From the NCBI RefSeq assembly GCF_000011005.1, contig NC_013665.1, positions 1-64,000 on the forward strand: a stretch of 64,000 nucleotides of DNA, read 5' to 3'. The translations under genes and the position numbers were made by a program. The number at the start of each line of letters is the position of its first letter. The first letter of the stretch is position 1. The notes under the pieces are model-generated. The model saw nothing but the letters and a program-made list of their open reading frames with translations, had not been told where the DNA came from and did no database searches. The stretch is from Methanocella paludicola SANAE (GTDB lineage Archaea > Halobacteriota > Methanocellia > Methanocellales > Methanocellaceae). Below are positions 34,334-42,432 of this stretch, piece after piece.

Positions 34334-35144
34334 TAATATCGGCCGACGATGTGACCATGGCGATGGCCTCGGCCATGCGGTCGTCAACGCTTACGACGAT
34401 GGCCTTGCTGGGGCAGACGTCGGCGCAGCGCCCGCAGCCCCGGCAATCGCCGCCTATGGCGGCGCGGCCGTCCACGACCTTAATGGCACTCAGGAAGCAC
34501 GCCCTCTCGCACTTGCCGCAGCCGATGCATGAGTCCCGGACGGACACGCTCACGCCCGGCATCTTCACGAACCTGGAGCCAATGTCCCCGGACAGTACGG
34601 GCAGCATCTTCCACAGGCAGCAGCACGGGCAGCAGCTGCAGATGGTCATGAGCTTATGGCCGGGGCTCACGCCCAGCCAGACGGCGTCCAGCCGGTCCCT
34701 GCCGATCATGTGCACGAGCCCCGCGTCCCGGCACTTTTTCAGGTGCTCGAGCGCCTCCGCCTCGGAAACGGGGCGGCCAAGCCTCGGGTCGATGTGGGCG
34801 GCGGCCTCGCCTAAAAAGAGACAGCCCAGCCCGGCAGGATAATCTTCACAGTGGCTTGCCGAGCGGCAGATGCACTCGTTCATGACCCAGCGCCGGCTCG
34901 CGCTCCTCACGAAGTGCTCCGCCACGGCCGAGGGTAAAAAGGATTGGGAAGGCTCTTCGAGCTTTTTATTGATCTGCACCACGCGGTCCATGGGCAGGTA
35001 TACCATCCGGTCGTCCCTGAAGAATAGATGGTCGACGATGCCCCCGATGACCGGGAGCCCGGTGGTACGGGCCAGCGTGAAACGGCCTGAGAAGGTCTTC
35101 TTGATAAGCGCGACCAGCCAGATGGACCGGGACATCCGCCTCAC
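34329..35144 (-). CDS. Ferredoxin-domain iron-sulfur protein, 271 aa
   Basis: An iron-sulfur protein with several cysteine groups. At about 93-108 it reads CICRSASHCEDYPAGLGC. At about 168-174 is CSCCPCCC. The C-terminal 60 residues hold two 4Fe-4S ferredoxin motifs, CIGCGKCERAC and CRGCGRCADVC. A hydrophobic N-terminus (IWLVALIKKTF) might touch the membrane. The electron partner is not evident. GTG at 35144 overlaps the stop of the GTPase gene (GTGA), so the genes are coupled; ATG at 35135 is possible. Confidence 0.8.
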   Translation of the reverse strand: MRRMSRSIWLVALIKKTFSGRFTLARTTGLPVIGGIVDHLFFRDDRMVYLPMDRVVQINKKLEEPSQSFLPSAVAEHFVRSASRRWVMNECICRSASHCEDYPAGLGCLFLGEAAAHIDPRLGRPVSEAEALEHLKKCRDAGLVHMIGRDRLDAVWLGVSPGHKLMTICSCCPCCCLWKMLPVLSGDIGSRFVKMPGVSVSVRDSCIGCGKCERACFLSAIKVVDGRAAIGGDCRGCGRCADVCPSKAIVVSVDDRMAEAIAMVTSSADIS

Positions 35145-36157
35145 TTCTTCTTCTTGCGGGACGGCGGGAGCTCCACGCCGGGCTCCTCCGGCTTCTCCTC
35201 GGGCTTACGGGCCTCGATCATCTCCACGAGGCGGTCCCGGACCTCGACCACGCCCTCGCCCTTGAGCGTGGACATGCGCATGTCGGCCTCGACTTCCTCG
35301 TCCCCGCCCCGGATATCGACCTTGTTGGCGGCGACCAGGACCGGCATCTGTATGAAGTCCCGGACCTCTTTTAACAGGTTGTACTGCTCCTTGAGCGTGT
35401 ACCCGCAGGTCTCGCTGGGGTCGATGATGAACAGCGTGACGTTGCCCACGTGGCGCAGCGCCGAGATGGCCTGGCGCTCGATGTCGTTCCGCTCTTCGAG
35501 CGGCCTGTCCAGCAGGCCCGGGGTGTCGATGACCTGGTAGCGCTTTCGCTTAAAAGTGAAGTGGCCGATGGTGACGCTCTTCGTAGTAAAAGGATACTGG
35601 GCGATCTCCGGCCTCGCCCCGGTGATGTCCGACACGAAGCTCGACTTGCCGACGTTCGGGTATCCGGCGACGACGATGGTGGGCTCCTCCTTGACGTCCG
35701 GGAGGTCCTTTAATTTATTCCTCGCGTCGTTCAGGAACCGCAGGTCCTTGTCGATGTCGTACACGATGGAGGAGATGCGGCCGTAGGCCTGCTTCCGTAC
35801 GAGCACGGGGTCCTGGCTCTTCCGCATGATGCCCACGTACTTCCTCGAGATCTCCTTGACCTTGGACGCGGCCCAGTCCAGCGAGCCAAGGGACATCTTG
35901 AGCCGGTCAATGCCTACCATGATATCGGTAAGCTCCTTATAAAAGTCGCTCATCCGGCCCAGGCTGGGCCAGTCGCCGGCGATGTTCCTCAGATTATCGG
36001 TGATGATATTGCTCGACGTCAGGAGCATGGACTCCTCCAGCTCCTCCCTGTCGGTGACTTCCTTGATCTTTCCCCGTCCGGCCCTGGCAGCCCTGGAGTA
36101 GGCCTTATCCAGCAGCTCGTCGGCCGTGGGGACCGTGCGTACCTTCTCGAACATCAT
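35141..36157 (-). CDS. NOG1-family GTPase
   Basis: A 338-residue translational GTPase of the Obg/Nog1 group, linked to large ribosomal subunit assembly. The N-terminal helical NOG1 domain spans about 1-155. The G domain follows: G1 AGYPNVGKSSF (about 163-173), G2 around YPFTTKS, G3 DTPGLLDRP (about 213-221) and G4 AANKVDI (about 283-289). A basic tail ends in SRKKKK. It is the first gene of a two-gene unit with the ferredoxin. Confidence 0.92.
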   Translation of the reverse strand: MMFEKVRTVPTADELLDKAYSRAARAGRGKIKEVTDREELEESMLLTSSNIITDNLRNIAGDWPSLGRMSDFYKELTDIMVGIDRLKMSLGSLDWAASKVKEISRKYVGIMRKSQDPVLVRKQAYGRISSIVYDIDKDLRFLNDARNKLKDLPDVKEEPTIVVAGYPNVGKSSFVSDITGARPEIAQYPFTTKSVTIGHFTFKRKRYQVIDTPGLLDRPLEERNDIERQAISALRHVGNVTLFIIDPSETCGYTLKEQYNLLKEVRDFIQMPVLVAANKVDIRGGDEEVEADMRMSTLKGEGVVEVRDRLVEMIEARKPEEKPEEPGVELPPSRKKKK

Positions 36158-36320
36158 GGCTGTTCATATGACAAGCCCGATAGTATATATAATTACCATT
36201 TTTCGAGGAAAATACGCTTATCGTCGGAAACGGTTATATCGACGTGAGGAATCTTAGTAAAGCAGAGGAGGCGTTCCCCTGGTAGAAGATAGGGAAATCA
36301 ACATGGGCGGAGGGTGGAAG

Positions 36321-36509
36321 ATGACCATCCGCATGGACGTGGACAAGTACGGCAAGTCGTTCATCGAGATAGCCAAGGTCAGGAACGACCGCAGGATCGG
36401 CCGGTTCAAGCTGAACCCACGCTACGCTAAGGAACTTGGCGAGCTGCTCATCGACTACTCGAAGGAGATCGAGGCCGAGGGCATTCAAAGCGGAGAGGAA
36501 GAGGAATAG
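36321..36509 (+). CDS. Hypothetical protein, 62 aa
   Basis: A small acidic protein with no recognised family. It reads MTIRMDVDKYGKSFIEIAKV, then RNDRRIGRFKLNPRYAKELG and an acidic Glu-rich end. The frame extends upstream to ATG 36303, but GGAGGG at 36309-36314 is six bases before ATG 36321, so the shorter start is far more likely. The composition suggests a single beta sheet followed by a helix. The gene converges with the AT-hook gene. Confidence 0.65.
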   Translation: MTIRMDVDKYGKSFIEIAKVRNDRRIGRFKLNPRYAKELGELLIDYSKEIEAEGIQSGEEEE

Positions 36510-36514
36510 GCCCT

Positions 36515-37135
36515 TCAGGCCTGGCGCTTCCGGTATACGCCTTTTTTGCCAGCGTGCTCCACTTTCTCGATCATGCCCTTCATGAGCATGCGGTCCCTTA
36601 TAAGCGGGAAGTAGAATAGCTTAAAAGTCGGGTACGGCACGCCCACTTCTTCTACGTTATAGCCGGGCTTGAACGTGCCGACGGTCAGTTCCTCGCCCCT
36701 GTCGAACTCCCGGGCGACGACCCCGAAGGCCCTCTCCATGGTCTCCGGCTTGATCTTCTTGTACTTGTCGCGGGAAATGAACCAGTCGATATCGGCGTGA
36801 ACGTCGTAGCCTTCCGGTCCCGGGGCCTCGGGAACGATCTGCTCCTTCCTGGGCCGGCCCCTTCGGGATATTCGGCCGGACTCGAGGCTCTCCACCCGGT
36901 CCTGGAGGGACATGACCCTCTGCCGCAGAGTTTCCACGGTGCTCTTAAACTGCGATATGGAAGTAATTTCCCGCGGCGTGCCGCTTTCCATCGCGTCCCG
37001 GAGTATATTGTTCAAGTGGGTGGAAAATTTTTCCCCGCCCTTCGTCTTCGACAGCCACTCGGCGACGTCCCTGTCGATGGTGCCGCCAATGTGTACTTTC
37101 CTGTGTGCCCCCATTTTATTTGCCATAAATATCAT
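36515..37135 (-). CDS. AT-hook DNA-binding protein, 206 aa
   Basis: A likely DNA-binding protein. The N-terminal 50 residues (VHIGGTIDRDVAEWLSKT and FSTHLNNIL) look like a ribbon-helix-helix or similar dimer domain. A short coiled coil (VETLRQRVMSLQDRVESLES) is followed by RRGRPRK, an AT-hook that inserts into the minor groove of AT-rich DNA. The C-terminal 100 residues are a winged-helix-like domain. No ribosome site precedes the start. A TATA box centred near 37161 puts transcription start on the ATG, so the message is probably leaderless. Confidence 0.72.
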   Translation of the reverse strand: MIFMANKMGAHRKVHIGGTIDRDVAEWLSKTKGGEKFSTHLNNILRDAMESGTPREITSISQFKSTVETLRQRVMSLQDRVESLESGRISRRGRPRKEQIVPEAPGPEGYDVHADIDWFISRDKYKKIKPETMERAFGVVAREFDRGEELTVGTFKPGYNVEEVGVPYPTFKLFYFPLIRDRMLMKGMIEKVEHAGKKGVYRKRQA

Positions 37136-37154
37136 TATATGTTAATTCTTTTTT

Positions 37155-37168
37155 ATTTATATATATTT
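37155..37168 (-). promoter_or_regulatory. TATA box of the AT-hook gene
   Basis: On the minus strand this reads AAATATATATAAAT. It is centred about 26 bases before the ATG at 37135, the usual TATA-to-start distance in archaea. This points to a leaderless message. Confidence 0.6.
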
Positions 37169-37373
37169 CTTGACCGCCGGCGCTCTTGTATTTTTTTGTA
37201 AAGATTACCGGTGCTCGCCTGTAGCCCTAGAAAGCCGACCGGCGTTCTATGTTTCGATTGATGCTCTTTTAAAATATGCGGCGCTGCAACGGTAAATTTA
37301 CGGGAGGGCAGGCGAAAAAATATTAATAGGATGGGGGCTTTGTCTACAACAATTTGGTTAAGGATGAGTCGCC

Positions 37374-37940
37374 ATGGTGAAGACACCCGAGTTCTTAAAG
37401 GCGTTCGCGGAGAAATATCCGGGAGTTTACGGGCTCTTACAGGACGTGGCCTTCTCCTTGGCAGTAGTGGCCGTCATCGCGGCGGCACTGTATTTATACG
37501 CGGGCATGTGGCCCCCGATGGTCAGCGTGAACGGCATCAGCATGTACCCCAACATGGAGAACGGCGACCTGGTCTTTATCCAGGGGCTGGGCCGGGGCGA
37601 CGTCCAGACATTCGAGAACTCCACGTCGACCGGATACATAATGTACAACAACTATGGGGATGTGATAGTCTACGAGCCTTACGGCGACACGTCGAGGCCA
37701 TACGTGATCCACCGGGCCATGAAGTGGGTGAACAAGGGCGACGTGATGTACACCGACAGCATGGGCGTGGAGCATATCGCCCAGGAGTCCGGGTTCATGA
37801 CCCTCGGCGATAATAACGGAGGCATCTACGACCAGATGGCCCCCACGATATGCTACGACCAGCCTGTGCAGAAGAAGTGGATCCTGGGGATCGCCCGGTT
37901 CAAGCTGCCCTACCTCGGCTACCTGCGCTCGCTCATCTGA
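37374..37940 (+). CDS. Archaeal signal peptidase I, second copy
   Basis: A paralogue of the gene at 2354, of 188 residues. One membrane helix (about 25-43) is followed by the catalytic Ser in GISMYPN (about residue 57), then YVIHRAMKW with the catalytic His, and TLGDNNGG. The C-termini of both copies are alike (PYLGYLRSLI versus PYLGLLRSFL), including their position after the protease core. GGATGAG precedes the ATG. The two may have different substrate sets or expression conditions, which cannot be read from sequence. Confidence 0.88.
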   Translation: MVKTPEFLKAFAEKYPGVYGLLQDVAFSLAVVAVIAAALYLYAGMWPPMVSVNGISMYPNMENGDLVFIQGLGRGDVQTFENSTSTGYIMYNNYGDVIVYEPYGDTSRPYVIHRAMKWVNKGDVMYTDSMGVEHIAQESGFMTLGDNNGGIYDQMAPTICYDQPVQKKWILGIARFKLPYLGYLRSLI

Positions 37941-38600
37941 TCATACCCACCCTTTTTCGCGCCAGTACCTGTAGTCGTGGGCCCACCGTTCCTTATTGGA
38001 GACGATAGTCTCCCCGAACTCCCGCAGAAAGCGCTCTTTCGCCTCCTCGTGTTCCGGGTAGAGGCGCCTTTCGTTTATTGCCAGGGAAAGCTCTTTTCCC
38101 AGCTCCTCTGCCATGGCGAGAGCATCGCCCTTCCCGTCGAACGATGCCGCCAGCCCGCCCGCCACGGCCACGCCACAGCCGTCCAGGAAACGGCCGATGT
38201 GCTCCAGCACATAGCCCTCGTCGCCGTCACGGGATATGGAAATGGCGGCGCCGTACTTGCCCTCGAAGCGCCTGCAGTGGGCAGCGTCGCACATGCGCTC
38301 CATGATCGTCTCCACGGGCGCAGTCACGCCCCCGGCGTACGCCGGACTGCCCATGATAATGCCGTCGGCCGCCTCCAGCCGCTCCGCCAAATAGGAAAAA
38401 TCGTCGTCCTGGGCGCAGCGCCCCGTGGCGAAGCACCGGCCGCAGCCGCGGCACCGCCTTATGTTAAGGTGTGCCGCCTCAATGACCTCTATGTCCGCCC
38501 CCGCGCCAGCCGCCCCCTCGGCCGCAGCCTCGACTAGCCTAAGAGTGGCGCTGTTCCATGCCCTGGGGCTGCCGGCGAGGCCTATAACTCTCATGATCAT
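37941..38600 (-). CDS. Iron-sulfur flavoprotein / NADPH-dependent FMN reductase family
   Basis: A flavodoxin-like protein of 219 residues. The phosphate-binding loop for FMN is GLAGSPRAWNSATLRL (about 7-22). The compact cysteine motif CRGCGRCFATGRC (about 50-62) matches the CX2CX2CX4-7C signature of methanogen iron-sulfur flavoproteins (Isf) and binds a 4Fe-4S cluster. GSPAYAGGVTAPVETIM forms the second flavin contact. Isf proteins move electrons from ferredoxin and may reduce O2 or peroxide. ATG at 38594 is an alternative start. It converges with the signal peptidase gene with no spacer. Confidence 0.88.
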   Translation of the reverse strand: MIMRVIGLAGSPRAWNSATLRLVEAAAEGAAGAGADIEVIEAAHLNIRRCRGCGRCFATGRCAQDDDFSYLAERLEAADGIIMGSPAYAGGVTAPVETIMERMCDAAHCRRFEGKYGAAISISRDGDEGYVLEHIGRFLDGCGVAVAGGLAASFDGKGDALAMAEELGKELSLAINERRLYPEHEEAKERFLREFGETIVSNKERWAHDYRYWREKGWV

Positions 38601-38642
38601 CCAGAACCGGCCGGGATGAGAAAAAACTATTGGTAAAAAGGC

Positions 38643-39038
38643 TCAGGAGGCGTTAAGCCGGGGCATCATCCTCTTGTAGGCGGAAATGCCCTTGGCCAGG
38701 CCGTTCTTCTCTGACAGCAGGTAGACCTCGTCGATCACCTCTTCCTCCGACTTCGCGTTGGTGAAGTGGAGCGTGGTCTCCCCCTCGCTGTGTATGAGCA
38801 CGAACTTACCGTCGAGCACGGTCACCAGGCCGCAGGCCTGCATGGGCGTGGGCGAGACCTCCTCGATCTCGTCGTCCCTGGTGGTACACAGGAAGACCCC
38901 CCTTGTGTTCTGCCTGTCCGGGAAGCTGACGACCTTGATGCGGTCGATGATGCGGCCGTCGTCGCCGAGCTCTTCCCTTATCCGGTCGGGTATGTAGTAC
39001 ATGATAACTTTTTTTGTTTCCTTGGCGAATTCCAACAT
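38643..39038 (-). CDS. Hypothetical protein, 131 aa
   Basis: Not recognised. A soluble alpha/beta protein beginning MLEFAKETKKVIMYYIPDRI, with a central DGKFVLIHSEGETTLHF. No cysteines in a metal pattern, no membrane helix. A ribosome site AGGAG lies seven bases before the ATG. It is alone on its strand. Downstream on the plus strand, to 39275, there is a 240-base AT-rich stretch without a gene. Confidence 0.68.
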   Translation of the reverse strand: MLEFAKETKKVIMYYIPDRIREELGDDGRIIDRIKVVSFPDRQNTRGVFLCTTRDDEIEEVSPTPMQACGLVTVLDGKFVLIHSEGETTLHFTNAKSEEEVIDEVYLLSEKNGLAKGISAYKRMMPRLNAS

Positions 39039-39275
39039 GTGTAAGCTCCTGTTTTCCTTTTTCGGGTGTGTGATAGCTAGGTGCTGGAGGGGATTAACCC
39101 TGCTCTAACATGTCGTGGCAATTTTTTCCCGCGGGCGTTTTTTCGCTGAAAAGGGCGGGCCATTTCCGCGGAATATGATGAAAACACATTTGCGCGTGCC
39201 TATCTTCGCTAAATCGGCAAACAGGCAGGCTTTTTTTAATATATTATTCTTCATATAATAAAGACATTAGAAGGA

Positions 39276-39290
39276 AAAGCGCCCCGACTG
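39276..39290. repeat. Copy of the tRNA-Arg 3' end (att-like direct repeat)
   Basis: AAAGCGCCCCGACTG here is identical over 15 bases and in the same orientation to 45786-45800, which spans the last 11 bases of tRNA-Arg and four bases beyond it. An imperfect copy (GAGCGCCCCGAGTG) is at 42253-42266. The two copies bracket the histidine kinase array. This is the pattern left by insertion at a tRNA 3' end, and the length equals the 14-15 bp target duplications reported for casposons. Confidence 0.55.
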
Positions 39291-39369
39291 AACGCCCTAA
39301 CATGAGGTTAAGCTCTGCATTGGGCAAAAAGCCGTACGACTACCAGTATTTCCTTAGCATAACGTACAA

Positions 39370-39602
39370 ATGCTCGCAAACTACATAGTCGACAAGCACA
39401 AAGAACTACAATTCAACGTGCCTGATGTCACGATAAAGCGGGATGACGATAACAAGACCAGGGAGTATATCCTGAACATGACGCCCGAACATCGGAATGA
39501 ACTGGGCATTAACAAATCTACGCTTTGGTACATCCGGAAGAACCCCGCGAGGGTAAGAAGGTCAAATTATACTATAAGGTTAAGGCTAAAATCTCAAAAT
39601 AA
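39370..39602 (+). pseudogene. cas1-like C-terminal remnant with frameshifts
   Basis: The frame from 39370 gives KHKELQFNVPDVTIK, REYILNMTPEHRNELGINKS and TLWYIRKN, which follow the C-terminus of archaeal Cas1 (REKILxMTPEERKxLGINKSTLWYxKK). After 39541 this frame loses similarity. The frame from 39543 continues with REGKKVKLYYKVKAKISK and stops at 39602, which is the normal Cas1 ending. So one frameshift separates the last part. The catalytic half is not present upstream. This is a dead fragment 80 bases inside the att-like copy at 39276. Confidence 0.62.
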
Positions 39603-39738
39603 TAAGTATGGTAATTGATATATTAGCCTTTATTATATTACAAAATATTTATAATAATTCATGTAAGTTTATCTCCGATATAAATATCAAGCATAGGGAT
39701 TACTATCCAATGGATATATTTTCATTTGGGTCGGTGGT

Positions 39739-42099
39739 ATGGGATTGAAATCCGAGTCCGGGAAGAAATCTGGCAGCACCAGTATTGTAGATTCCGGGGA
39801 CAAGGACAGGATTATCGCCGAGCTAAAAGCCCGAAATAAGGAGCTCGAAGAATATAAGGCTAGAGCGGAGCGGCTGGAAGCCGATTTGCGGAATAACGAG
39901 GATACTACCCGCCAGTTGCTGGAGCAGAAGTTGTATGGGGTGTGGGTTAATGTCGACGGTAAGATCGCCTATATCAACGAGGTCGGGGCCAAAATATTGG
40001 GGGCATCTAGTCCCGGCGAAGTAGCAGGAAAATCGGTATTGGATGAGATCATCCATCCGAACTATCGTGACATCGTGAGGGACCGCATCAAGGCTATGAG
40101 CCATGGCGGCAGTGCCGTGCCCATGATCGAGGAGAAGTACGTCCGGGTCGACGGCCAGGTCGTGGACGTGGACGTCTGGGCGATGAGGTTCGTTTACAAG
40201 GGCGAGCCTGCCATCTTCGTGGCGTTCAAGGACATCACCGAGCGCAAGCGGGCCGAGGAAGCGCTGCGGGAAAGCGAGGAAAAATACCGTTTCCTGGTGG
40301 AGAACTCGAAGGACGTCATCTGGAAGATGGACCTCCAGGGCCGGTTGACGTTCATCAGTAGCAACGTGGAGAGGGTGACCGGATACAGGCCCGGCGAGAT
40401 GGTGGGTAAACCCATATGGGATTTCATAGCGCCGGAGTGCCACGGATCCATCAAAGAAAAATTGCTTAAGCGCATGCGCGGAGAGGATATCCCTCCTTAC
40501 GCAACGTGGATCATCAATAAGGCGGGCGACCTTATTCCCATAGAAGTGGCCACCACGGCCATTACCGACAGGGGCGGGAGGATCGTGGGCGTGCAGGGCA
40601 TATCCCGGGACATTACCGAGCGCAAGCGGGCCGAGGAGGCTCTCCGCGAGAGCGAAAGGAAGTTCCGGGTGCTGACGGAGACTTCCCCGGTCGCTATCTT
40701 CCTCTACCAGGGCGAGAAGTACGTTTACGTGAACCCCATGGCCGAGGTATTGACCGGCTACTCGCGAGACGAACTTTTAACCATGGATGCATGGGATTGG
40801 ATCCACCCTGAGTTTAAGTTCATGGTGAAAGAGCGGTCGAGGAAAAGACAATTGGGCAAAAAGGTGCCTAACCAGTACGAGGTGAAGTACCGTGCCAGGG
40901 ATGGCCGGGAGGGCTGGGTGGATTTCGCCACAGGCCTCATTGAATACGGGGGCAAACCGGCAGGCCTGGCGGCGACCTTCGATGTTACTAAGCGCAAGCT
41001 GGCTGAGGAGGCAGTGAGAACGGCCGATGTCCGGTTCCGGTCGCTGATCCAGAACTCGTCGGATATCATTCGTATCCTGGATAAGGAGGAGCATATCATC
41101 TATGAATCGCCGTCATCGGAAAAGATACTTGGTTATCCGCCCGGCTATACGCTGGGAAAGTCGCCCTTTGAATTCATCCATCCGGATGACCGGGAGCGTG
41201 TGAGGAACGACCTGGGAGAAGTCTATGAAGGTACGAACCCTGGGACGCCCACCGAATTCCGGATCAGGAAAGCAGATGGCTCGTACCTGGAAGTCGAGTC
41301 GATCGGTAATAACATGATCGGCATCCGTGGGGTGGATGGGATAGTGATCACGACGCGGCCTATTACCGAGCGCAAACGAGCCGAGAAGGCACTTAAGGAA
41401 GCAAAAGCCCAGGCCGAGCTGTACGTGGATTTAATGGGCCACGACATCAACAATATGAACCAGGTAAGCCTCGGGTTCCTCGAGCTGGCCCATAACATCA
41501 TAGAGTTGGAGGGCAAACTCGGCGAGGACAACATCGTTCTCCTGGATAAGGCGATGAATTCGCTGAAGGACAGTTCCATGCTTATCGAAAGCGTGCGGAA
41601 GATTCAGCAGGAAAAGATGGGCTTGTACGAGCCCCAGGTGCTCGACGTTGGCACCGTCGTCGGGGACGCCATAAAACATTTCGACAGAATCCCGAAAAGG
41701 GATATTAAGATTAATTACAGCCAGGATGATCATTATTTCATCAAGGCCAACAGCCTGCTGAAGGACGTGTTCATCAACCTCATCGGTAATGCGATAAAAC
41801 ACTCGAAGGGCCCTCTGGTGATTAACATCCGCGCGTGCCAGGTCATCGCTAAAGGTAAAAGGTATTGCCGTGTGGAAGTGGAGGACAATGGCTCCGGCAT
41901 CCCCGATTCACTCAAGGCCACCTTGTTCGACCGTCTGAACCTCGCCGCCACCAGGGCGAAGGGCAAAGGCTTCGGATTGTGCCTGATTAAGATACTCGTG
42001 GATGACTATCATGGTATGTTCTGGGTCGAGGACCGCGTGAAAGGGGACCACGCACAGGGCGCCCGGTTCGTGGTCCTGCTTCCTGCCATTGAGAAATAA
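39739..42099 (+). CDS. PAS-domain histidine kinase, 786 aa
   Basis: A soluble sensor kinase. A coiled coil (about 28-60) is followed by four PAS domains (about 65-170, 175-295, 300-420 and 425-545), each ending in a DITERKRAEEAL-like linker. The kinase region has LYVDLMGHDINNMNQ with the candidate phospho-His at 568. The ATPase domain is complete: FINLIGNAIKH, VEDNGSGI and AKGKGFGLCLIK. No response regulator is adjacent. The last codons and the 70 bases after the stop closely match those of the next kinase gene, showing that the two arose by duplication. Confidence 0.92.
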   Translation: MGLKSESGKKSGSTSIVDSGDKDRIIAELKARNKELEEYKARAERLEADLRNNEDTTRQLLEQKLYGVWVNVDGKIAYINEVGAKILGASSPGEVAGKSVLDEIIHPNYRDIVRDRIKAMSHGGSAVPMIEEKYVRVDGQVVDVDVWAMRFVYKGEPAIFVAFKDITERKRAEEALRESEEKYRFLVENSKDVIWKMDLQGRLTFISSNVERVTGYRPGEMVGKPIWDFIAPECHGSIKEKLLKRMRGEDIPPYATWIINKAGDLIPIEVATTAITDRGGRIVGVQGISRDITERKRAEEALRESERKFRVLTETSPVAIFLYQGEKYVYVNPMAEVLTGYSRDELLTMDAWDWIHPEFKFMVKERSRKRQLGKKVPNQYEVKYRARDGREGWVDFATGLIEYGGKPAGLAATFDVTKRKLAEEAVRTADVRFRSLIQNSSDIIRILDKEEHIIYESPSSEKILGYPPGYTLGKSPFEFIHPDDRERVRNDLGEVYEGTNPGTPTEFRIRKADGSYLEVESIGNNMIGIRGVDGIVITTRPITERKRAEKALKEAKAQAELYVDLMGHDINNMNQVSLGFLELAHNIIELEGKLGEDNIVLLDKAMNSLKDSSMLIESVRKIQQEKMGLYEPQVLDVGTVVGDAIKHFDRIPKRDIKINYSQDDHYFIKANSLLKDVFINLIGNAIKHSKGPLVINIRACQVIAKGKRYCRVEVEDNGSGIPDSLKATLFDRLNLAATRAKGKGFGLCLIKILVDDYHGMFWVEDRVKGDHAQGARFVVLLPAIEK

Positions 42100-42432
42100 T
42101 ATTATCCACAGATTTTTATAAGAAAAAGTCCAGATTTAAAAGATACCTTATGCCCCGAAATAGACGTGGGACGAACTGAATTTGGACCGTCTGTCGAGAG
42201 TTGTTTCGGATAATTCAATTCGATATTATTGGAGATTTAAACCGATATGTATGAGCGCCCCGAGTGAACGCCCCAACACGGCGTTAGGCTCTACATTAGA
42301 CGAAAGTCGTACGACAAACATTACATTTCTGTCAATCAATATACGGCTAAGTTTCATTGTAATGCGACTGCAATATATAATTATACGCATGAAATTCACC
42401 AAGCACTGTGTTCTACCGGGAGGCACATCGTC
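42100..42432. other. Intergenic junction with duplicated sequence blocks
   Basis: No gene. Three blocks are present. 42100-42170 matches the DNA after the next kinase gene (43375-43447). 42154-42191 matches 45678-45715 near tRNA-Arg at 32 of 38 positions. 42253-42315 matches 39277-39340, including the att-like core and AACGCCC...GTTAGGC, which can pair into a small hairpin. An open frame of 84 codons (42182-42436) is not supported. GGGAGG at 42418-42423 is the ribosome site of the next gene. Confidence 0.7.

Noticed and set aside
42267-42300. Integron attC-like site (CCCCAAC ... GTTAGGC)
   Set aside because: The pair is very short and the first box does not fit the RYYYAAC consensus. There is no integron integrase. 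It is just a small hairpin within the duplicated leader.
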